Notes: generated from the letters alone by a model not told the origin. DNA of 64,000 bases from Phycisphaerales bacterium Planc_01 (GCA_001603075.1 LVBB01000148.1:62001-126000); one strand, 5' to 3'. Shown: positions 10,556-20,190, counted from the first letter of the stretch. Numbers and translations are program-made.

Positions 10556-13376
10556 ATGACAACACGCACATTGACTCGGAACAAGATACGATTGGCGGCC
10601 GGTCTCGCTCTCAGCCTTGCATGGCCCGCTCTCGCTCAGATGCAGACAGACGAGCGAATGAAAGACTATCACGCGGAACTGGGTCTTCATAAAGCGGCCG
10701 CATTCGAGGTGGTACTCCTGGAAAGCAACGCACCGGCCAACATCTTCTGGCCGGGAGAGCACCCCCAACTGCGGTTCCAGGTGCGCCATCGAGGTGTTGA
10801 GCCGTTGGGGGGATATGGACACGTCGAGGTGGTGGAGTGGGCCACCGAGGGCATTCCCGGTGATATCTGGCTTCCCCAGGTGCGCAAACGCGGGCACATT
10901 GCCCGCATTCCCATCGAGGTCCGTCTTCCCGCCGCCGAAGGCGAGACGCCCGGCTGGCAGAACCTGAGCGTTGCGTTCGACCTGCCGGATCGCAACCTCG
11001 GCTGGGCCGCGATTCTCGATCTGGGAAACCGGGGGCGTCACCTGCTGACGCCTGCCCGAAGAAGATCCCGCCTTTCGCGCAGAGGTCAAGCGTCTGATCG
11101 GTGAGTTCGGCTGGCCTCGCGGCCCGGTGACCGGCGTGATGCTCTGGAACGAGCCCTGGGAGGGCTCGAGCATCAGCGGCTGGCAGGCGGACATGCCGCG
11201 TTACCGCGACATCTACCGCATGATGGCCGAAGCCGTTCACGAGGCCGAAGCCCAGTTCGGCGTGCAGGTGCTCGTCGGCGGTTGCGATTCATCGAGCAAC
11301 ACCTGGGACAAGCTTTTTCCCGACGGCAGCGACGAGTTTCTCAAGTTCCTTGATTTCTGCTCGATCCATTACCAGGGACTGCATTCGCCCGCACACTTCA
11401 AGATGTGGCGCGAACGGACGCTGCGCGAGGGCCGCGTGCTGATCCTGGACACCGAATCCTGGGTGGCCAACACGGACGACCGTTTCGCCGGCGTGGTTGC
11501 CGCCAACCGCGCTGCGGGGTACGACCGTGCCATGGCCGTCTATGCCGGCTATGTCGTTAACGTGCTGAGCCATCGACGAGTGCATCAGCAGGATGTCTGG
11601 ACCGAACAAGGCCGGGTGCGGCAGGTGGCGCCTCTGCGGGCCTACCCCATGGCTGCTTCGGTGGCCGCCAACCAGCATTTCGTTGGCGAGCGACGGTTCC
11701 GCGAGGTCCTTTTCGATCGGGGTCTCCCGTGGGTCTTCGTCTTTGACGGGCTCGACGATCGCCCCGGCGATGGCACTGTGGTCGTGCTGGGTGACCTGGA
11801 CGCCCTGTTTCAACCGGGATGCGCGCTGTGGGCCAGTACCGCCGATCAACACGAGGCCCGCGCCCGGCTGACGCGGCTGGAGGACCTGCGCACGGCCACC
11901 GATCCGGCGCGCCAAGGCAAGCTGATCGACGGTCTGCGTACGCGCGGTCCGTACCGGGACGCCACACTTGTATTGTCTGCACCTGCAGATGCGTCTTACG
12001 GAATGTTCGATTTCACAGGCAATCCCGTAGCCCCAACGCCCGAGGGGACGATCGTCGTTCCGCTCGACCACCGCGGCTTCTACCTGCGCGCCAAGGACGG
12101 CCGGCAGGAGTCCTTCGAGGCACTGCTCCAGGCCCTGCACGAGGCGCGGACGGTGGGGCTGGAACCGGTCCATGTCGTTGCGCGGGATCTTCTCCACCGG
12201 GTCGAGGACGGTGCCACCTTGCGGCTGGAACTGACGAGCCACCATAATCAGGCGATAGAAGGACGCCTGCATGTTGCGGTTGAGGGTCTGAAAGTCGAAG
12301 CTCCTGAGCAGGTGCGTCTGGCGCCGCGCGAGACCGTGCGTCTCGAAATCCCCGTCCGGGGACCGGCGCGTCCCGACAACACGTATCCGCTGACACTGAG
12401 GTTCGATGCCGGTGCAGCCGGACTGGCCGTCCATTACGAGCCGCTGCACGTCAATCTCATCTCGCCCCGCTCCGTGACGGTGGATGGCAATCTCGACGAT
12501 TGGCGGGACGCGCTGCCACAGACCATCAGTGGACAAGGGGCGGCCACTCGCACGCTGACCGAGGAGGCCTGGCTACCCTTCGTGGAGTTCGAGCCGGAGG
12601 GTGACGGCGGGTTTGCCACCGCCTGGCTGGGATACGACGACGAGTACTTCTATTTCGCGGCGCGGGTCCTCGACGACCGTCCCGACCCCGGCACGCTGCG
12701 ATTCGCGAAGATGGACGAGGACATGTTCTTCTATCCCCAGGTCTCTTATCGGCGGACCGGCGGCGATTCGGACGAGTTGATTCCCATGCGCTGGCCGGAG
12801 GGCGTGCGGCGTTTCAGTTACCGACGCAATCCGATTCTGCCGGCCGGCAACGCGCCCCACTTCTCCAACATCCAGATCGCCTTCAACGTCCTTGCCCCGG
12901 ACCGGCAGGGTCCGAGCAGTTCGCTCGCCACGCTCCCGGGGTGTCCCGACCGATTCGTGCCGGTGGTTTGTACCGACCACGAGTACGCCCTCAATCACGT
13001 CGCCCCGGAATATGGCGGCGGATTCGAGGTGTGGCGTCTGAGCCATCCGACGCTGCCACGCAAGCACTTCTATCCCCGCCAGCCCAAGGCCCCCGGAGAA
13101 GGCGCGGTCGAAAACGCGCGAATGGTCACGGTCTACCGCGACGGTTGGCGCATTACGGAGGCGGCCATTCCATGGACGGAAATGCCCGCTGTCCGGCAGG
13201 CGATCGAGGCAGGGAAAACCGTGCGGTTCAGCTACCGCGTCAACCACCGCGGCGGCGGACCACTGTTGGAGTTGGCTGATCGTCGCAGCGTGTCGCGTAG
13301 CTCGCCCTTTGCCTTTCTGGTGGACTGGACGGCACACTGGGCCAACGAGTTGGAGTTCGCCGCCGAGGCGCCATGA
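10556..13376 (+). pseudogene. Broken secreted glycosidase-like gene (frame change, front of barrel missing)
   Basis: Two adjacent frames make one gene. The first begins at 10556 with a signal peptide (LAAGLALSLAWPALA) and a beta-domain of about 165 residues, and runs off into nonsense at 11104. The second is open from the TGA at 11046-11048, reads RLPEEDPAFRAEVKRLIGEF then GVMLWNEPWEG, and ends at 13376. NEP is the strand-4 acid/base motif of GH-A clan barrels, but no barrel strands 1-3 precede it. The simplest reading is an internal deletion near 11040-11050 that also shifts the frame. The second part continues with a barrel remainder, a beta domain and a C-terminal CBM9-like domain (VTVDGNLDDW...WLGYDDEYFYFAARVLDD). 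An assembly error is possible. Confidence 0.7.
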
Positions 13377-13647
13377 CCGCCGACGACCCGGCTGCATCGG
13401 GATTTCACGGCGTCGTTGACCTCGCCTGGTGCTTCCTTACTTGTGACTTGACGTAGTCTCTCAGGTCTCACTGCCAATGGCCGCCGATCTCCCACCCCTA
13501 TTGACGATCACAGATCAGTACCAGAGAAAAAGGGTTGGCAGAATGGGCCTGGGCTGTTAGGAATAGACGTTGGTGTGAATGCGGCTCAGCACAGGCTTGC
13601 CTTCTGACCGATGTATGGGTCCGCAGAACACGGAGAAAACAGAGGTT

Positions 13648-13732
13648 GGAGCAGTGGCCGAGCGGCTTAAGGCGACGGTCTTGAAAACCGTTTTACCGAA
13701 AGGTAACGGGGGTTCGAATCCCTCCTGCTCCG
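13648..13732 (+). tRNA. tRNA-Ser(TGA), target of element integration
   Basis: The acceptor arm GGAGCAG (13648-13654) pairs with CTGCTCC (13725-13731), with discriminator G. The anticodon stem ACGGT/ACCGT encloses loop CTTGAAA, giving anticodon TGA at 13682-13684. There is a long variable arm (TTACC/GGTAA around GAA) and a standard T loop, GGTTCGAATCC. No CCA is encoded. The 3' half is duplicated at 35705-35769, so the gene's 3' part was probably supplied by the integrated element. Confidence 0.95.
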
Positions 13733-15133
13733 TTGAGTGACAGACGGTGACATTGCGTCACTGTCTGTGCCTAAGTGACTGTGAGACAAGTCGTTATCGA
13801 AAGTCTCTTCGACAGATGCGCCGTGCATTTGTAGACCTTCACCAGAGACAATCGATGACGACCGAAGCGTATCGAAGTAGGCTGTTTTTGTAAGTTTTTT
13901 GTAAGCTGGTTTGTAAGCGCTTTCGCCCTGCTCCACGGGCAGATCATCCGTTCCGGTCTTTCTTGCCACAACCGAATTGCACTGATCCGTCGTCGAGTCC
14001 GGCAGGGACGGCAGGACACCCAACGCGGCCCTCTCGTCGTGCAGACCGATGTGGGTATAGGTGTCCATCGTCAGGCCGATGCTGCCGTGCCTGGCCAGAG
14101 ACTGAGCGATCTTTGGCGAGACACCCCCTCGCGTGAGGTTGCTGATGAACGTATGTCGAAGAGCGTGGAAATCCGCCACTCTGCCGGCCCCATCCTCATA
14201 CGGTATTCCGGCCGCCTCCAGATCTTTGCGGAGCATCTTCGCCGCCTTGTTCGGATTGAAGCCGGGAAAGACACTCGCACGCTGATCCGCATCCGATTCG
14301 CACCGCCATGCCAGAAGATGCTTGGCGAGATCCGCCCGCAACGGCAGCACATCGTCGCGCCGATGCTTCGAATACGCCGCCAAGACCCTCACTGAGGGCT
14401 CAGAATCGCTCAGGTTGAACGAACCCCACGTCAGGGAGGCCAACTCGCTCGCCCGAAGCCCGGTGCTCACAGCGGCCATATAGAGCATGACCCGTTCTTT
14501 GGACGTCATGCCGCTGTGATCCTGTCCGGTCCGGGTCGCCGCGACGAGACGCTGCAATTCATCTTCGCTCAACGCCCGTCGCTCATGCCGCAGATCGGTC
14601 TTGACGTTCTGGCCCTGCAAGTAGGCCAGCGGATTCTCGGCCGCCCTGCCGTCGGCCACAAGCCAACGACAGAACTGCTTGACCGCCTGGAGGTGAAAGT
14701 TGCTGGTGCGAACGCTCAAACCCGCTCGCCGGCGGTCGGCCAGGTACCCCTGGACCTTCGATGCGGATATGTCGGCGATGAAGGCGAACCCGCACGCAGT
14801 GATGACGGCCCTGGCCCGATTGTACACGAGGCACGCGTGTTTATCCGTGTTGCCCTTGTTGAGCAGGCTGGCCTTGTAGTCGTCCAGGTGGACGAGCAGC
14901 GGCTTTTTGCGGTGCTCCTTGTACCGGTCGATGATGCCGACGTGGGCCTGTTCGGCTTCTCGCTCCAATTGCGCCGCCCATTGAACCGTCGCCGCCTTGT
15001 CCTTGAAACCTTTGACCCGGCGTCTGACGCCATCGGCGTCCTTGTAGTCGATGTACCAGAACCGCGACTGCTTCCTCACCTTCCTGCCGTTCTTGTCTTT
15101 TGCGGTGTATTTCTGTTTGAAGATGCTCGCCAT
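13667..15133 (-). CDS. int: Tyrosine recombinase (phage-type integrase)
   Basis: A 488-aa protein with an N-terminal arm-binding region, a SAM-like core-binding domain (about 75-180) and a catalytic domain (about 185-375). The full catalytic set is visible: Arg227 (TGLRASEL), Lys256 (SKHRRDDVLPL), His323/Arg326 (HALRHTF), His349 (ARHGS) and Tyr359 (MDTYTHI). The last 20 or so residues (RSRRDSNPRYLSVKRFSRPS) are simply the antisense reading of the tRNA-Ser attachment site, and the stop codon (13667-13669) lies in the tRNA. The attachment core is thus inside the gene's 3' end. In the excised circle the frame would continue into the sequence now at 35704-35488. It should integrate and excise the element. 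Confidence 0.93.
   Translation of the reverse strand: MASIFKQKYTAKDKNGRKVRKQSRFWYIDYKDADGVRRRVKGFKDKAATVQWAAQLEREAEQAHVGIIDRYKEHRKKPLLVHLDDYKASLLNKGNTDKHACLVYNRARAVITACGFAFIADISASKVQGYLADRRRAGLSVRTSNFHLQAVKQFCRWLVADGRAAENPLAYLQGQNVKTDLRHERRALSEDELQRLVAATRTGQDHSGMTSKERVMLYMAAVSTGLRASELASLTWGSFNLSDSEPSVRVLAAYSKHRRDDVLPLRADLAKHLLAWRCESDADQRASVFPGFNPNKAAKMLRKDLEAAGIPYEDGAGRVADFHALRHTFISNLTRGGVSPKIAQSLARHGSIGLTMDTYTHIGLHDERAALGVLPSLPDSTTDQCNSVVARKTGTDDLPVEQGESAYKPAYKKLTKTAYFDTLRSSSIVSGEGLQMHGASVEETFDNDLSHSHLGTDSDAMSPSVTQRSRRDSNPRYLSVKRFSRPSP
13671..13735 (+). repeat. Attachment-site copy at the integrase end (tRNA 3' part)
   Basis: Starting in the anticodon arm, this copy runs through the variable arm, T arm and acceptor to CGTTG. 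Its first 22 bases (13671-13692) and last 29 bases (13707-13735) are identical to the distal copy. The five differences all lie in the variable arm. It lies within the last codons of the integrase gene, antisense to the tRNA. Confidence 0.85.
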
Positions 15134-15137
15134 GATA

Positions 15138-15380
15138 CTACCTCTTCTTTTTGATGGGCTTTCGCCCCGTCTTGACCGGCCTCAGTTCCAGGCCAAGGTA
15201 TTCGCATAGTCTGTCCAGCGTCTCCACACTGCAACTGCCGCCGTGTACGATCCGGTGGATTACGGTGTGGTCAATCCCACAGTCCACGGCAATCCGATAC
15301 CGGGTCTTGCCCGACTGCTCAATTGCACTGGCGATCCGCTTCATAATCATATACGCCATAGTAATGATATTGGACGACAT
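15138..15380 (-). CDS. Small XRE-type HTH regulator
   Basis: An 80-residue protein, almost entirely one helix-turn-helix (SGKTRYRIAVDCGIDHTVIHRI...LDRLCEYLGLEL), with a basic tail (GRKPIKKKR). It ends 4 bases before the integrase start and is probably co-transcribed with it, so a role in controlling integrase expression is likely. The start is uncertain: in-frame ATGs at 15380, 15359, 15350 and 15344 all lack a strong ribosome site. A 12-bp palindrome at 15459-15470 upstream could be its operator. Confidence 0.8.
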   Translation of the reverse strand: MSSNIITMAYMIMKRIASAIEQSGKTRYRIAVDCGIDHTVIHRIVHGGSCSVETLDRLCEYLGLELRPVKTGRKPIKKKR

Positions 15381-15516
15381 GTCAAATATATTCTTCCCAA
15401 TTACCTATCTATCGTGCCAGATTGATGAACTTGTCACGACAGGCGTCTTGGCACATCGAAATCGCGATTTTCACACTGATCTTCCAAAGATGCCAGGATG
15501 CCAAGTTCTCTGTATT

Positions 15517-17526
15517 CTATAGATTGTGGCACGTACCGTCGTCGTCTCTAACCTCCGGAGGCAACTTCCAGATCCACGCGCCTCCAAATTGGTGCCGATC
15601 CGGCTTGATACCGAGTTCATCCTTGGCTCGCTGAACGGTTCGCCAGGCATAACCTGCGTCTGTCGCCTCAATCTTGACCTTACCGGCTTCCATCGGCCCA
15701 GTCCGGAGTAGATCTCGTAGCCAATCGCGTGCCTTGTTCCGCGCTTCTGGCTTCGGCCCAGGCTTCTTCTCCTGACTGACGTTCTCTGACGCCAGAGCAT
15801 CGTCGGCCGTCATTGCGACAGGATCGCGTTCCCATGCGATGGTGGGTGGATCGCCGATGATGGTGAACGCCAGGCCATTACCCTCAGGGGCCAGATTGTT
15901 CTTGCCTGGCAGCAGGAGTCGGCGGCGTTTGTTTTCGCCGTCGCGTGCCAAATGCCACACCGCCCGTGCAATGCCGGTGAACGCGCGACTGCCCAGCGCC
16001 AGGTCGTCGGCGAAACCGCCGGCGCTCTTGCGACGATGGGCCACAACCACGACAGCGACGCCATGTTTCTCCGCCAGCTTCGCCAGCGGAGCCAGCACTC
16101 CTCGAACCTCATTGTCCCGATGGGCATCCGTCTTGACGCCAAGGAATGACCCGATAGGGTCGATCACGAGCAGCCTGCAATCAGGACGCTTCCTCAGAGC
16201 AAGTTCGAGCGATGCCAAGTCCGCCAACGTGAACATCACGTCCTGCTGCCGCCCGTCGGTCTCGATCTTGCGTACCATCGACAGAAGGTGAACACGCTTC
16301 ACATCGGCATAATGGGCATCCAATCGCGGCCGAATGGTATCGGCAGGATCGTCCTCTGCCGAGATAAGGACCACCGAACCCTTTGGACAGACGGTCCCAT
16401 CTGCCCACGGCGATCCGGTCGTGACCCGACTGGCCATGTACGTGGTCAGGAGCGATTTGCCTTCGCCCGGCCTGCCGACCAACAAGGTGATACGCCCCAG
16501 CGGGACCCGCCCCGGCCAAAGCCACCTGACCTCGACAGGCTCGACATCGGCCAGACAGGTGAGAATCGGGCCGCCGAGGACCTCGCTGGCGTCAATGGGA
16601 CTGGCGGCGTCAACCAGTTGCCCGACGTGCGCTTGTAGAGCGTCTGGCTCAGTCGCATCGCGGGCCTCCAGCCAATCGTAGATGTCGCCCTTGGTCGGAA
16701 GGTCGGGCAGTTCAACAACCCTTACCGTCGTCGCCGGGTCCAGCCCGAGGAGAATCGATGTCACGTCTCGTGCATATCCCTGGCCGGCGTCGTCGTTGTC
16801 CGGTAGGATGATTACGTCCCGGCCGGCAAGCGGCGTCCAGTCGGCCGTCTTCGCGCTCTCGCTGCCGTGTGGGCTGGTCGTTGCCAGCAGACCGATGGAA
16901 GCTGCCGCATCCGCCGCTTTCTCGCCCTCAGTGACGTATACGCATTCGTCCGGTCGTGCTAACAGTTCGGGCAGTTGGTACAGTGGTCGAGGTTCCGGCA
17001 TCCCGCCGATGATCCAGCCATTGGTGGTCTTGGCCAGCGGACGGATGTCCTTGTCGCCAGCGGTATTCCACCGCACGATCATGCCCACGGGCTCGCCGAC
17101 AGCATCGTGATAGGCCCATATCGCCGCACGCGGCCCATGCTCTCGTTCCAGCTCTGCGATGGCGTCCTGCGCCGTGGCGTAGACGGTCGGAGCATTCTTC
17201 TGATGTCTGCCACTTTTTTTGGCCCTGGTCGCCGCCCTTGGAGACGGATAAGGCCTCCGGTCGTGGCAAGGCATCAGATCCGCCAGTGTGAGCCCCATCG
17301 CCCCAGCGATGTCCTCTGGAGTGCAACCCGCATGGCAATGAACCAGCGCCCGGCCATCCTCTCCGACAGCGACAGACAGGCTCGCCCGTCCATCATCGTG
17401 GGCCGGGCATCGCACTATCCAGCCGCTACCGTTGGGCCTGGCATCCGGCAGCTTGGACAGGATCGAATCGACAGGCGTCATAACCTGTGCATCTGTCGTG
17501 CCATTCGCAAAGCGCGGGCCAGTCAT
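15517..17526 (-). CDS. Primase-helicase (zinc, TOPRIM and RecA-like ATPase domains)
   Basis: A 669-aa protein. Near the N-terminus CPAHDD...LVHCHAGC is a CHC2/zinc-type primase element. VTEGEKAADA and ILPDNDDAGQ (residues about 195-255) form a TOPRIM domain. From about residue 330 a RecA/RepA-like ATPase follows, with Walker A GRPGEGKS and Walker B LLVIDPIGSF, then VVVVAHRRKS. The C-terminus carries a winged-helix-like segment. This layout matches replication proteins of phages and integrative elements and could let the element replicate when excised. The start overlaps the preceding gene's stop by 4 bases, making it the third gene of an operon. Confidence 0.88.
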   Translation of the reverse strand: MTGPRFANGTTDAQVMTPVDSILSKLPDARPNGSGWIVRCPAHDDGRASLSVAVGEDGRALVHCHAGCTPEDIAGAMGLTLADLMPCHDRRPYPSPRAATRAKKSGRHQKNAPTVYATAQDAIAELEREHGPRAAIWAYHDAVGEPVGMIVRWNTAGDKDIRPLAKTTNGWIIGGMPEPRPLYQLPELLARPDECVYVTEGEKAADAAASIGLLATTSPHGSESAKTADWTPLAGRDVIILPDNDDAGQGYARDVTSILLGLDPATTVRVVELPDLPTKGDIYDWLEARDATEPDALQAHVGQLVDAASPIDASEVLGGPILTCLADVEPVEVRWLWPGRVPLGRITLLVGRPGEGKSLLTTYMASRVTTGSPWADGTVCPKGSVVLISAEDDPADTIRPRLDAHYADVKRVHLLSMVRKIETDGRQQDVMFTLADLASLELALRKRPDCRLLVIDPIGSFLGVKTDAHRDNEVRGVLAPLAKLAEKHGVAVVVVAHRRKSAGGFADDLALGSRAFTGIARAVWHLARDGENKRRRLLLPGKNNLAPEGNGLAFTIIGDPPTIAWERDPVAMTADDALASENVSQEKKPGPKPEARNKARDWLRDLLRTGPMEAGKVKIEATDAGYAWRTVQRAKDELGIKPDRHQFGGAWIWKLPPEVRDDDGTCHNL

Positions 17527-17867
17527 CGGCGGCCCCCCTTCATGGGGACACTGCTGCGATCAGAACACATCGCATGTTTGGACCTGCTACGGTCGTCTCG
17601 CATGGACTTCATCGATTCTGGCCGCCCAGAGTGGCCGTCATGGCCACTTTGCAGGCTCTCGCGGTAGGGTCGAACGGCATGCAGCGGACAGGCGATATCG
17701 GTGCAGTCGCGAATCTCCGGAATCTGCCAGCAGACGCATTCCAGGCAGAAGCTGTTGATGGCTGCCCGCAGGCTCTTGCCCGCGACCGCCCTGTCGTAGG
17801 TCGCGCGATACGCGCGAGGCATCTGAGCCCGCCGCTCGCCGATTTGCTGACGTCGTTGTTCGTTCAT
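17523..17867 (-). CDS. Small four-cysteine protein of the element's replication operon
   Basis: A 114-residue protein. Its start overlaps the AlpA-like gene's stop by 4 bases, and its own stop overlaps the primase start by 4 bases. The centre reads SFCLECVCW...RDCTDIACPLHAVRPYR: a Cys cluster of a type seen in many small phage and prophage proteins of unknown function, which could bind zinc. The N-terminal half is basic and helical; the C-terminal 40 residues are basic and low-complexity. No function is assigned. The overlaps argue for translational coupling and joint function with the primase. Confidence 0.75.
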   Translation of the reverse strand: MNEQRRQQIGERRAQMPRAYRATYDRAVAGKSLRAAINSFCLECVCWQIPEIRDCTDIACPLHAVRPYRESLQSGHDGHSGRPESMKSMRDDRSRSKHAMCSDRSSVPMKGGRR

Positions 17868-18127
17868 CCCTGCACCGCCTTTCGCGCCTGCCATGTCCGG
17901 CGGTCGGGACATCCGGCCTCGAACCACTCGATAATCTCTTGCCGGTTCCACCGAACGCTGCCGCCAATCCTCACTGGCCTCGGGAGCCTGCCGCTGGCAT
18001 TTAGTCGCCAGATCTGCCGGAGCGACACGCGGAGCATTTGCGCCAACTCCCGTGCCGAGATGGCCAGAGCCGTGTCCAGATCGCGACACTTGCACTGCTG
18101 CTTGGGTTGAATATTTTGGTCTGTCAT
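17864..18127 (-). CDS. AlpA/excisionase-like HTH protein
   Basis: An 87-residue protein. The ATG at 18127 is 7 bases after AAAGGG; another ATG at 18133 is adjacent to that site and less likely. The helix-turn-helix ISARELAQMLRVSLRQIWRLNASGRLP and the wing RIGGSVRWNRQEIIEWFEAGCP are typical of HTH_17/AlpA DNA-binding proteins, which act as excisionases or integrase regulators. It is the first gene of the three-gene operon with the Cys4 protein and primase. A paralogue with the same GCP-R-x-x-W tail is at 32185. Confidence 0.85.
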   Translation of the reverse strand: MTDQNIQPKQQCKCRDLDTALAISARELAQMLRVSLRQIWRLNASGRLPRPVRIGGSVRWNRQEIIEWFEAGCPDRRTWQARKAVQG

Positions 18128-18277
18128 TTCCATGCCCTTTCACATAGGTTTCGTTGTTCTGCCTTCGCAGGCATCTACTGGGCAGGAAATATGCACTTCT
18201 GACACACTTGTCGGGGGTAGACCCCATGATTCAGCAGGCTTTGGAGCAGTTGGGAGGGGAAGGCGTGTCTTATGCAG

Positions 18278-18307
18278 TTATGCACTTTCACCGACAAAAG
18301 TGCATAA
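18278..18307. promoter_or_regulatory. Perfect 11-bp inverted repeat, operator or terminator
   Basis: TTATGCACTTT (18278-18288) and its exact reverse complement (18297-18307) are separated by 8 bases. It lies about 150 bases upstream of the AlpA-like gene and just beyond the stop of the 237-aa gene. A similar half-site (AAAAGTGCACA) occurs at 32571-32581 in front of abiEi. There is no T-run, so an operator is more likely than an intrinsic terminator. Confidence 0.45.
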
Positions 18308-18314
18308 TCCGGTT

Positions 18315-19028
18315 TCACCGATAGGAATCGGCCTCTTGTTCTTCGCGAGGTGTGGGATGATGCGGCTGATAATGCACAGGTTCGATGGTGGTCACGTCTT
18401 CGTCCAATTTCGTCAAGACTCCGCGCAACGCGTCCGACTGGCAGTCTCGCTTGTACAGGGACCAGAACCCGGCCGGGAAACATCGCTTCAGGACTCGGGA
18501 CACCTTGGACTGCTTCCACTTCAACTTGCTGGCCAAACCCTCTTGAGTGGCTGGGGTCATATTGAGTTCCGCCGCCGACACGTCGTCGGAGAATCTGTGG
18601 TGGGCAAGCAGCGCGGCAATAAGCTGGTTCTTTTCCGTGGCGCTCTTGACCTGGCGGTTCTGTCGGGCCGGCGATCCTGGTTTACCCTCGCGATAGCCCA
18701 TCTGGGCCAGCTTGCGCTTGTTGATCTTCCATCGTCGCAGGCGATTCAGGTCGATTTCGATCCGGCCGCCGCCTTCCTCGGGCATACAGAGATGGACCCC
18801 AACCACTTTGTCGGTCCGGGGATCGGTTCTCCGCTGGGGTTCTATGGAACATCGTTCATGGCACTGGTCGCAGACCACGGTGCGCCCGGGCTCGATCTCC
18901 TGAAGAATGCGTTCGGCCACGAGTTCCTGGAGCTTGCCGTCCGGCCAGTCCCTGACCTCATCGCCCGTCACGATATCCCCATCGGGATCGCTCAGTCGCG
19001 CCGCCAGTTTTGCGAGCAGATCAGCCAA
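18315..19028 (-). CDS. Unknown protein with zinc-ribbon-like and HTH-like segments
   Basis: About 237 residues if the TTG at 19028 is used. That start overlaps the upstream gene's stop and has AAAGGTGGGG about 7 bases before it; the longer open frame to 19118 lies inside the upstream gene and is unlikely. CDQCHERC near residue 75 with a later HLC could bind metal. The middle is strongly basic (NRLRRWKINKRKLAQMGYREGK). The region about 150-205 resembles a winged helix (LNMTPATQEGLASKLKWKQSKVSRVLKRC). I do not recognise the family. Position suggests an accessory DNA-binding protein paired with the 389-aa gene. Confidence 0.6.
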   Translation of the reverse strand: MADLLAKLAARLSDPDGDIVTGDEVRDWPDGKLQELVAERILQEIEPGRTVVCDQCHERCSIEPQRRTDPRTDKVVGVHLCMPEEGGGRIEIDLNRLRRWKINKRKLAQMGYREGKPGSPARQNRQVKSATEKNQLIAALLAHHRFSDDVSAAELNMTPATQEGLASKLKWKQSKVSRVLKRCFPAGFWSLYKRDCQSDALRGVLTKLDEDVTTIEPVHYQPHHPTPREEQEADSYR

Positions 19029-20190
19029 CGACGAATCCCCACCTTTCAATGTACTTCCGGGCAATCTGGTCCGGCGGATCGTCCTTGAGCGTGCAGCGGT
19101 CCGGCGTGGAAATCTCAAACGTCAACGTCTTGCCCTTCTTGCCGTCCACCCCGGCAAACTCCAGTTTCAGCTTTGCCTTGGCAACCGTCACGATGCTCAT
19201 CGGAAGCCCCTTCTTTTCGATCACCCGCTCGATCAGCCGGTAGATGGCCTTGCCGTCGCTATCCGAGCTGGCCTCGAAGGTGATGCGCCGATTGCCGGAG
19301 TCGGGAAGATCGAAACGCAACATCCGGATGAACACGCCTTCGATGCCATCCTCCGGATCGGTGGCCAGGCTAAGGCTCGGGTCTTTGAGCGGCGCAAGGT
19401 CGTAACGCTCGCTCGGCTTGTCCGGCAGCCCATCCAGACCCAGAATCACCCGACAGAAGATGCCCAGCAGCTTCTCGATCTGGTCCTTCCGCCCTTTGGC
19501 GTTGGTCTCCAGGATGCCCGTCTGGGGCCGATAGACGAAGACGACCTCAAGAGCCGGCTTGCGTGCCCGCTTGATGAACTCCTCCTGCTCATTGAGTTCC
19601 ATATCTACCGTGCCGTAATCCTCGGGATACGCGAAATAGCAGTGCCGCTCCGGGTCTTCACGCAGGTAGTTGTCAACCACGCAGTGATAACCGCGTCCTT
19701 CTTGCCGATAGAACTCGCTTAAACCTGCCTCCAGGGCCTCCACGTCCTTCTTCTCGACAGCGGGCGTCAATCCGACGCCAACCTCCCGATTGCGCCAGGA
19801 ACTGACCCTGTCCATGTAGGCCAGATCCGCCGCGATGTCAAAGACCTCCCGATGATTCAGGAACATCCAGAACGCCCGCTCGTAGTGACTGCCCATGCCC
19901 CCGAACGTCTCGGCCAGATCAAGTCGGTGGAAGGGAGACTGGCCCTCTTCCAGCAGGACGCGAACGCCTTGCTCGTACGCCAACTCGTTGATCTGACGGA
20001 ACTCCTGCTCGATCTCCGTCCGCTTGCGAACGGGCAGGGCCTCCATCGCGGCGATCACAGGGTCAACCTGCGTCTCCCCCAGCTTCTCGAACGCGATCTC
20101 GCCCAGCACGCCCTTCGCGACAAAGTACTCCTTCAACAACGCGTTCGGCGTCTTCCTCAAAAATGTCTTGGGCGAATAGTTGCGTGACAT
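19021..20190 (-). CDS. Unknown 389-aa protein downstream of the defence operon
   Basis: The ATG at 20190 follows GGAGGG with 6 bases between. The protein is soluble, charged, mixed alpha/beta, with no signal peptide or membrane segment. I recognise no catalytic motif. Distinct stretches are HRLDLAETFGGMGSHYERAFWMF, YHCVVDNYLREDPERHCYFAYPEDYG and RKYIERWGFVVG at the C-terminus. It follows the SNF2 helicase gene by 141 bases in the same direction and overlaps the next gene, so it may be an effector, sensor or accessory part of the defence locus, or an independent cargo pair with the 237-aa gene. Confidence 0.7.
   Translation of the reverse strand: MSRNYSPKTFLRKTPNALLKEYFVAKGVLGEIAFEKLGETQVDPVIAAMEALPVRKRTEIEQEFRQINELAYEQGVRVLLEEGQSPFHRLDLAETFGGMGSHYERAFWMFLNHREVFDIAADLAYMDRVSSWRNREVGVGLTPAVEKKDVEALEAGLSEFYRQEGRGYHCVVDNYLREDPERHCYFAYPEDYGTVDMELNEQEEFIKRARKPALEVVFVYRPQTGILETNAKGRKDQIEKLLGIFCRVILGLDGLPDKPSERYDLAPLKDPSLSLATDPEDGIEGVFIRMLRFDLPDSGNRRITFEASSDSDGKAIYRLIERVIEKKGLPMSIVTVAKAKLKLEFAGVDGKKGKTLTFEISTPDRCTLKDDPPDQIARKYIERWGFVVG

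Noticed and set aside
15459-15470. 12-bp palindrome AAATCGCGATTT upstream of the XRE regulator
   Set aside because: It could be an operator, but a single short palindrome in one intergenic space is too weak to list as a site; it is mentioned only with the regulator.
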